From Angiostrongylus vasorum (lineage: Eukaryota > Nematoda > Chromadorea > Rhabditida > Metastrongylidae): a stretch of 64,000 bases of DNA. The stretch spans positions 434,001 to 498,000 of the forward strand of contig JADANN010000462.1 of the NCBI GenBank assembly GCA_018806985.1, read 5' to 3'. The notes under the pieces were generated by a model. It was not told where the DNA came from. It made no database searches and saw only the letters and a list, made by a program, of their open reading frames with translations. A program made the position numbers and the translations under genes. Below, in pieces: positions 57,081-64,000 of this stretch (position 1 is the first letter of the stretch; every line of letters begins with the position of its first letter).

Positions 57081-58555
57081 TTAAGTTTCGTAGTTCTTTT
57101 TTAGAATCTGTATTCGGATTATATGGGCACCAGTTTCCCGAGCGTAATGCTCTGAGATGATCGGAGTGAGACGTCGTTTGATGTGGATGCAGTAAGCTTC
57201 TTTAGTTGTCGATAAATATGTCACGAATGTTAACTATGACTGAATGGTCTTTAGGAAGAAATGACACCTTTTTTCTATACTGATTTCATCTGTTTGCAAT
57301 CGAATTGAGTTCATCATGAAACTCTCTTGTCAACAATCACTGCGCCATTGACGCTGTAAGGGTGTGCAGCAGTTGTACGCCATTGAATGGTGAGCCTTAC
57401 ATAGAATGTTCTTAACATTCTAATGAGAATATTTACCACGGAATTTTTCGTAATATTCTTCTACTTTCAGGTTAACAGCTGCAGATTAAGTCTGGAAATG
57501 CACCAACGAATTCATCTTGATATACTGTGTTCTGAAGAAAAAAGTTTTGACGCGATTCTCGGTTGGTTTGTTTTCTGAAAAAAAAAGTTTGGTGGCGATG
57601 AAGTCCTTTTAAATTGCATGAAGTGGAAATGGAATAACATGAAAAACGGGTCATCTTGTGAATCAGAAACTAGTTTGCTGTCGTGAGCTGGAGTTTCTTA
57701 TTGGATCATCGCGATTCCTAGCATTAGTCCAACATTTGCTTTGCTCCTGAGAAAAGGTGTCAAGACATTCTTGAATGATCGCCATGAATATTCTCAACTG
57801 CAAACACCAAATATCCCTGTTTGTGACTACGTTCCTTCGATTCTAGCACGAATAAGATCCCGTTTATCCCGCCCTTCACTTCCAACGAAATAAATGCAAC
57901 CACAAAACGTTACCTAAGAAGGACTTCCAACGAAATAAATGCAACCACAAAACGTTACCTAAGAAGGGCCGTTCTATTTTTCGGTAGCAGTGACTGAAAT
58001 ACCACCGACCACTCTAAGACACCAGCTAGTTCGCAACCGCATATGTGACCGTCTGCGTACAACGCAAAACTGCACGGTTTATCCTAACGTTGCAGACAGT
58101 GACTATATGAGCATAGAGAAGTTCTCTCGTGAAAAGTTTTGTATCTATCTAAATACTCGTGTTTGATGTCGATATCATGATCGTCTCGCAGCCGGATGCC
58201 ACATGCCGCAATGTAACCTTTGTGGTCTACCCGGTCAATTGCATTCAGTGTTTCAGGCAGTTGACTTGGATCGCATAACAGCGATAGCTTATCAGAGGGG
58301 AGGCATAGCAGTGGAACAGACTATTATTCCTTTGTGAAACAATGAAGCCAATAACGTTTGATGTTTCAGGAAGTTAGCTGTACAGCCTATTGAAGCCTCG
58401 GACCAACTATCAGATCAGCCGCTGCAGCATACGCACGCGGTTCCCGCAATCTATATAAGCTATAAGCTGCGACGGCGGAGACATGCCATCACTCATCTCG
58501 CCCCCGATCGGTAGTGCGGGTAGTCCGCTTCTTGTAACATTATCTTTAACTGTCC
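57081..58555. other. No recognised gene
   Basis: Contains a perfect 45-base tandem duplication (57878-57967) and a TATATAAG-type sequence at 58452-58460 upstream of the shared module. No coding sequence was recognised. Confidence 0.35.
57878..57967. repeat. Perfect 45-base tandem duplication
   Basis: Two identical adjacent copies (57878-57922 and 57923-57967) of a unit beginning ACTTCCAACGAAATAAATGC. No difference is visible between the copies, so it is very recent or an assembly artefact. Confidence 0.95.
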
Positions 58556-58634
58556 CCAATCACCCTCAGTCATTCTCAGTCATTCTTATTCATTCTTAGT
58601 CATTCTTAGTCATTCTCAGTCATTCTCAGTCATC
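58556..58634. repeat. 10-base tandem array
   Basis: About eight units of CATTCTCAGT / CATTCTTAGT. It lies immediately upstream of the shared module copy 2. Confidence 0.92.
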
Positions 58635-58663
58635 CGCAGATTACTGTATTTCGTTTCCTAGCT

Positions 58664-59352
58664 GATCTACGGTGCGCTGTCAGTGGCGGCTGGTGTTTCC
58701 AAATACGTTGTGCTTGCAACGCCATCGGTGGCATGTACCATTCCTCCCACAATGTACGCCATGCGTACAAGGCCGCTGACAGGCCAACTTATGCTGTCTA
58801 TCTGTTAAGCTGCTACAGTCGGCTTATCATTTCTCAGTCGCTATCTTTGTAGCCCATGATATCTCTTAGACAATGGTGGCACCCATCGATGCTCAAACTT
58901 CACGTTGCATTCATAGCGTTATCCACGACCAGCCGCCTGACTATGTTCCGTAGATGACTCATCAGTCGTTCTCCATAGCACCATCAATGCTCATGTAACT
59001 TACAGTCGTGCACCTCACCGCTATAATGTTCATCCTTAGTTCAGCGGAAGACGGCTCGTCTGCATCACTCTCCGTCCTCAACATGCTCTCTCTCTCAGCC
59101 GCGGCACTGGCCGCGGATAGTGCGAGCGCGGCATCGCCCATGGCTAACCAGGCGTTATTTTTCTGTTATTATTGCAATTATTATTGTACTAATGATATAG
59201 TAATGTTCCAATGCCATTATCTTGTTATTAACTTCACTACTAGCCATAGCATCTCATGACTTTACTGACGTGATTCTTGTGCCACTGCTTTTCTATCGTT
59301 ATTATTATGTTATTAATGTTGTGTTTATGTATATAAACGGTTTAATTACCCA
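58664..59352 (+). repeat. Module shared with 51280-52022, copy 2
   Basis: Alignable along its length with copy 1, from TGATCTACGGTGCG to TTTAATTACCCAAGTTTG. It contains CGCCATCGGTGGCATGTACC and CCATCGATGCTCAAACTTCA, and TATATAAACGG before the end. Flanking sequence differs from copy 1, so the edges mark an element or terminal-repeat boundary. Confidence 0.75.
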
Positions 59353-59419
59353 AGTTTGGGCCCGATCGACTAGTACAATATCTAAAGGACCGCGTAGCAA
59401 ATCCATGTACACAAGCTGA

Positions 59420-59960
59420 ACCACTCTTCTCCGCATCTAGCTCTTCCTTACAATGAGTTCGTGTGCAGTTTATTTGGTCTCTTGTAAAACATACAGGTAC
59501 GAATATATTGGCGAAACGGGCGGGTCACTGTTTATGGCTATAAAAGGTCACCTTGTCAGTAAAGTTAAACTAAATAAGTTGGCTGAGAGGAAGGCAAAGC
59601 AAGGGCCTCAGTAATGATGTAGTGGCTAACCTGTGAGCCTTCGGAAAGGCTAATCGTGAGTTCGACTTGAGATGCAAGTTTTGCAAATATTTCAGCATCA
59701 TAGTGATTGTATTTCACATAATATCCTGCTGAGAAAAAATTAAGATTGTGATTTAATTTAAACACTCCATTAGGTTCGTACAGGGAGGTGAACAACGACA
59801 CAATGGAAAGGATTTTGAAGTAGAAGACACCGTTCTCTGGCAGGGAATCTGGACTTCAGCGCGCAAAACTCCTGAAACATTTTCGATAAATCTCATGAAT
59901 CCAAAAATAAACCACAGAGGAATGCCTCGTTATCATGCTCGATCTCATACAGTACTTAAG
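59420..59960 (+). mobile_element. Penelope GIY-YIG fragment interrupted by a family A repeat
   Basis: AVYLVSCKTYRYEYIGETGG at 59468-59527 is the GIY...YIG core. The C-terminal part (HNGKDFEVEDTV, ARKTPETF, MPRYHAR) resumes at 59770-59940 after an insertion of about 190 bases. Confidence 0.8.
59575..59765 (-). repeat. Short repeat family A inserted in a Penelope fragment
   Basis: GGCTGAGAGGAAGGC, a tRNA-like middle, TGCAAGTTTTGCAAATATTTC, CAGCATCATAGTGATTG and ATATCCTGCTGAGAAAAAA match the family. This shows family A moved after the Penelope copy inserted. Confidence 0.7.
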
Positions 59961-59989
59961 TATTATTTATTTACTTATTAATAGCCCCT

Positions 59990-60700
59990 CTCCGCATAAG
60001 TCGTCAGTCAGAAGACTCCGATGTCCAGCGACTGTTCTTCTGTAAAAACGAGTTTCGCTAGAAGTGGCGTGATGCAGACGGCAGTCTTTCGAAACAGTTT
60101 CCACTCTCATTTTTTCTCCTAATTGAATTTTTTCTGATTCTGTATTCGCTGTCGTTGGCCTTTTCTATTCTGGCGTCGAAGTCCCCAACAGCAAATTAAT
60201 AATACGCTTTGTCATTGCGGGCAATTTCCTCCAGCTGATAGTACAACGCATCTAATTGATACTCATCAGTTTCATCGGTCGCTTATTAACAATTGACGAT
60301 TGTGATCTTCTCACGACTTATTCGTTAAAGATGAAGGATGGATGGCCTTGCGAGAGGAAAGGATCGCGTACGAGTCGACGAGATGGACAATGACGGGTGG
60401 ACGACAAAGTCTAATCCACTGACATTTCGTGACGGGATCCTTTCGCCGAGAATGAAAAGGGTCCCGTCGTTTGTTTGGGGGTATGTCGCTGTTCTTGCCT
60501 TTTGTTTCTTATGGTACGACGGCACAGAATTAGTTCCGATCTGTGGCACGAAGGGTGTGAAGATCGGCGTTTGAGGAAAATGTTATGTTATTATACGTGC
60601 AGTAAGAAACAATGTCTATGGTATGTCGTATGTGTATTCGTCAGATCCGATTCCAGCGATGTCCTTTGAAACCCAAGGTTTTATGGACTCTCACAGATTA
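59990..60700 (-). mobile_element. RTE-type LINE endonuclease fragment, minus strand
   Basis: The minus strand shows RTE apurinic-type endonuclease blocks: NADLHTL (about 60580), [19 protein letters not shown] and DFVVHPSLS (60470-60400), and in broken frame KFAVGDFDARI near 60190. The reverse transcriptase part is absent. Confidence 0.85.
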
Positions 60701-61414
60701 TCCAACCGCTTGACGTCACAGACAAGAGCACCTCCTAGTATTTGTCCTTTCCTGGAGCTCTGATTTAAATCTGTAGGAGCCTTTCAGATCATCACCACGA
60801 TATGGATGCGAGGAGAAGTAAATGACCACGAAAAATTACCGACAGCTCAAGATGTTTCCATCATGACAAATATGATGACGTCGTTTCTTTTGATAATTAG
60901 TTTGTATCCTCAAGTTCTCAGTGGCCGATCTTGATGATGAAATGAGTTTTTCGTTCACCTGTATCACTTTTATAGGATGGCAATTCTTTGTGGTCAAAGA
61001 CTGAAGGAGCTCTAGTAGTGCTATCTCACGCTTCCAAGAAGAATCTGCTTGCCCAAAATTCAATCGTACTCCTGTAGAATGCAATGAGTTCAAGCGACAA
61101 TTTAACCGACAAGTGAATTGGAAGACCTTCATGGCTGAAAAACGTCAGGAAGACAACGGGCTGAATTAAACGAGATATGAGATACGCATAATCAGTGAAG
61201 TCGGGTGAAACAGATAAAATTAAAGTGAAATGCCCTCTTCCGGGCTGGAATTCTGTGCTTCTCACTTCAGGAGAGCCTCCTGGGTGATCTACTCCCCTTT
61301 ACATCGCAGCTCGGCACCTAGGAGACCTATCAGAAGAACTACAACACTAATTTTTCAAATAATTTTCCATGTTCTTGTTGAACAAACACGAGGGGGTCAT
61401 TTCATTTTTTGTTC
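60701..61414. other. No recognised gene; small family C piece
   Basis: Frames at 60836-61132 and 61026-61265 (minus) match nothing known. At 61255-61330, CTCACTTCAGGAGAGCCTCC and CATCGCAGCTCGGCACC resemble family C. Confidence 0.3.
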
Positions 61415-63730
61415 CGGTAAGGCTGACGTTTCGGCAGTATCGCCTTCTTCAGAACCTGGAACAGTATATTGGTACGCAATTTATTACGCCAGACATGTCA
61501 TTAACATAAACAGTAAGATGAAAATCTGACTACTAATCGCATGATCAACAGCTTCTCGGCAGAAACCGTTTTCACATGCATTCCACCGAGGAAGAACTGC
61601 CGCTCAGAATCGCGTATGCTTGATGATTCTACCACCTCACATCAGAAGTCAGTTCTGAGATACGGAGCTAGATCACGTGTTATCTCATGGAATTCTTCCC
61701 TGTTGTTCATTCTCGAATTCTTGGCACTTATCCAAAAAGCCTCAAGAAGTTTGCATGATGGTGTTTCGGCACTCTGTACGAGGATAGTCACTTTTATGGC
61801 AAAGTCGTATGCTTTTTCTATTCTATGCGTCCCTCGTGAGATACTTTGCCTTGTTTTTTCGTTTGCTATCTAGGTGCTCTTTTATGCGGACACGTAATGT
61901 TCTGCCTGTTTCGCCAATATATTCTTCTCCGCAATTACCACAAAAGATCAGGTATATCGTGCCTGAACTCATGCAGTCCACCGCCTCTGCCGAATGGGCA
62001 AATTACGCAATTCTTTGTTTCACATAGATGATCAAATAGCCGATTAAGAACTGACTGACGACGAAGAGGTATTTGGTGGTATTTCAACTATCGCTACCGA
62101 TTCCTCTGGATCTACTCTTCTTAAGCATCGCTTAATGGCTACACTTATTTCACCGCTAATAAACGGCAAGATAAACGGGACTTTTTCCCGGCCAAATCTT
62201 TCATTCTGGGGCTTCGCTTCTCTTTTTAAACTTAACTGGTGGGGTTGCTACTTCGTAGCCATCGGAGATGGCTATTTGCCGAGCCAAGTCGCGCTATTCA
62301 AGCTTTAATTCCCTCTTCGTGCACACAGAGGTGGCGGTTCGAAAGATGTTTTTCATAAGCGCACTCTTTGCATGTGAAGGGCAGGAAGAGAGGAAATGAA
62401 CAAGGATGTTTTTTGTTAGTTGGTTTTCGGTACCACTTTGCTATGTAGCCGCTACGTGATAGGTTTATTTCAACGCTTAGAAACGGAAGCCAGTTTTCTT
62501 TCAGTTTCTTCCGGGTGAACTTAATCTACTCAGACTGCTCGTTCAGTAATTCAAAGCATTTGTCCACCTCATCCTGCGTGGAGAAGACGAAAAAAACGAT
62601 TATCTATATATCTGTCGTAGAGTAGTGGCCGGAGACCGAGAACGGGGCTTCTACTTTAGACATAAACGCAATGGCAAGGCTTGGTGCCAGTCGCTGTCCC
62701 ATTGCCAACCCCTTATTTGCACGAAGTATTTCCCAGACCATCTAAAAAATCGAGCAGTTTAGTCGCTGGTTTAAGAGAGCCATAACTGCTGAGCAGAAAA
62801 AGCCATACATATTTATTCCTCCTTCATGCTTAACAAGAAGTTCGAGGATGCCTGCATTGCGGAGTCATTCGGTACGTTGATGCAAAGCGCAGTAATGTTG
62901 AAAGGCTGCAAGAGGTGTGCGTTGTTAGGGAACGCGGTGCGTGGACGTTTTAGGAACATCTGGATGTTCGTCAGGTGACCTGGAATACGTTTAAGCAAAT
63001 GGGTAAATATTAGCCTTAGAATCCATATTATTCTATTCGTTGGCCTGTCTACACAGTGATAATGGGCCTAACCTTGAAGAATGAAGGATTGGTTGATACA
63101 AGATCATCAGCTGATACTAAATTATGCGTCTTAATAGCAAGTACAAGACGGGACGTGATGGCCTATTCATTTTAAGATTCGAAACAACGGATTATTTTAA
63201 AGCCTCCGCCCCCAACCATTTTGACCCATTGATTGTTTAGTTCTTGGTATGGACTTTTGTATTCCTTCTGGGATGATGGGCGAGAAAGGGTCGCATTACT
63301 GAGGTGTTCGTTCTTTATCTTAACATCTAACTGGCTCGAAAAAACTACAAACTCTCCACCGTTGTCATTAACTGATAATCTGATAGTGTTTGAATTCCTC
63401 AGTCCTCTTATTTCTCCATATCACATTTTTGTGCAGGTGTAAGGGTTTCTAGCGCGATAGTGATTGAGGATTTTGAGAACATCGTCCGAAAACATGCGGA
63501 ACAATGTTGCCACTTCTTGATTTTCGTTCCCATTCGATATTTCTTGTTGAGATTTCCGTTGAATTGTGCAGTGTTGTATTGTTTGAGTGTTGAATCGATG
63601 AGCGAACGAACAGCCTCAAACTTGGATGAATAAGCCTTTATATACATAAATGCAACAGTAATACACCGAAAATAACGACATAGCAGTACAACGAGTATTT
63701 GGCCATGGACAATGGATACCGCACCCACAC
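61415..63730 (-). mobile_element. Penelope-like retroelement, minus strand
   Basis: Read on the minus strand from 63730: an N-terminal region (LTPAQKCDMEK near 63410), reverse-transcriptase remains (63050-62560; the IAFMSKVEAPV block near 62655), a linker, a GIY-YIG domain (CETKNCVICPF near 62025, then the YIG region with decayed frame at 61930-61880) and a terminal repeat with hammerhead-like core (61462-61425). Inactive. Confidence 0.82.
61425..61462 (-). ncRNA. Hammerhead-like core, third sequence variant
   Basis: On the minus strand: UGUUC, CAGGUU, CUGAAGA, stem A-GGC-GAUACU-GCC, GAAACGUC. The core and GAAA are intact. Stem II is shortened to three pairs with a larger loop, and the upstream partner of stem III is weakened. 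Confidence 0.45.
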
Positions 63731-64000
63731 CATCAATGGCAGGTGCGGGTGGAAAGAGACATAGTGTGTTAGACGCGTACTACGAGAGGGTGCGTATAAC
63801 GCATTGAATGAACAAAGTACGGTTAACCTAAGTGAAAGACGCAAGGTATAACACAAGCATAGTCAAATAGGAAAAATGAACAATATGTGAGTAATAGTAG
63901 AATAACGAGATAATTGTTAAGCATGTACCTAATCCGATGAACGGCTATTTGATCAATAATCATTAATAAAGTGCTCAATAAGTAGTGGTGTCGATAGTCG
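63731..64000. other. Right edge, no recognised feature
   Basis: AT-rich sequence. A frame at 63638-63856 (minus) has no known motif. Confidence 0.3.

Noticed and set aside
58556..58634. CRISPR-like array
   Set aside because: Units are contiguous 10-base repeats without spacers, in a eukaryotic context.
61846..62031. Plus-strand frames at 61809-62031
   Set aside because: They are antisense shadows of the minus-strand Penelope endonuclease.

Overview
This is eukaryotic, non-coding-rich DNA, almost certainly from a parasitic nematode of the strongylid (hookworm-like) group. The evidence is short GT-AG introns with compact TTTCAG-like acceptors, a manganese superoxide dismutase that reads like the nematode mitochondrial enzyme, and a dense load of RTE-type LINE and Penelope-like retroelement remains interleaved with tRNA-headed short repeats. 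The species is inference; no database search was possible.

Three host genes can be rebuilt exon by exon. On the minus strand, 15204-9232 is a WD-repeat protein of the WDR75/Utp17 family (ribosome biogenesis), with 10 consecutive exons resolved and a probable short first exon. Also on the minus strand and directly upstream, 19019-15568 is a GLTP-domain protein resembling ceramide-1-phosphate transfer protein (4 exons). The two are tail-to-head and about 360 bases apart, with a poly(A) signal followed by a splice-acceptor-like site between them, so they may form a trans-spliced operon. On the plus strand, 25377-28529 is mitochondrial Mn-superoxide dismutase (4 certain exons plus a candidate presequence exon), with all four metal ligands present.

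Most of the rest is mobile-element debris. Penelope-like elements (reverse transcriptase plus GIY-YIG endonuclease) lie at 3.8-5.8, 31.9-32.8, 36.6-37.1, 40.5-40.9, 45.5-48.9 (minus), 49.4-53.2 (plus, split by a 1,573-base insertion), 59.4-60.0 and 61.4-63.7 kb (minus). RTE-type LINE remains lie at 5.9-7.4, 12.9-13.5, 33.4-36.4, 42.8-43.7, 56.5-57.1 and 60.0-60.7 kb. Several short repeat families with tRNA-like heads fill introns and gaps. No mobile element here has an intact reading frame.

The most interesting non-gene signal is a short structured motif at the Penelope termini. It has the CUGANGA - stem II - GAAA core of a hammerhead ribozyme, a GUC in the cleavage position, a four-pair stem III and compensatory changes in stem II between copies, but almost no stem I. 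Other notable items are a 39-base minisatellite built of 13-codon units (54.3-55.2 kb), a roughly 700-base module shared between 51.3-52.0 and 58.7-59.35 kb, and a one-base phase conflict at the last splice junction of the lipid-transfer gene. I found no sign of a defence system, CRISPR array or other prokaryote-type locus.
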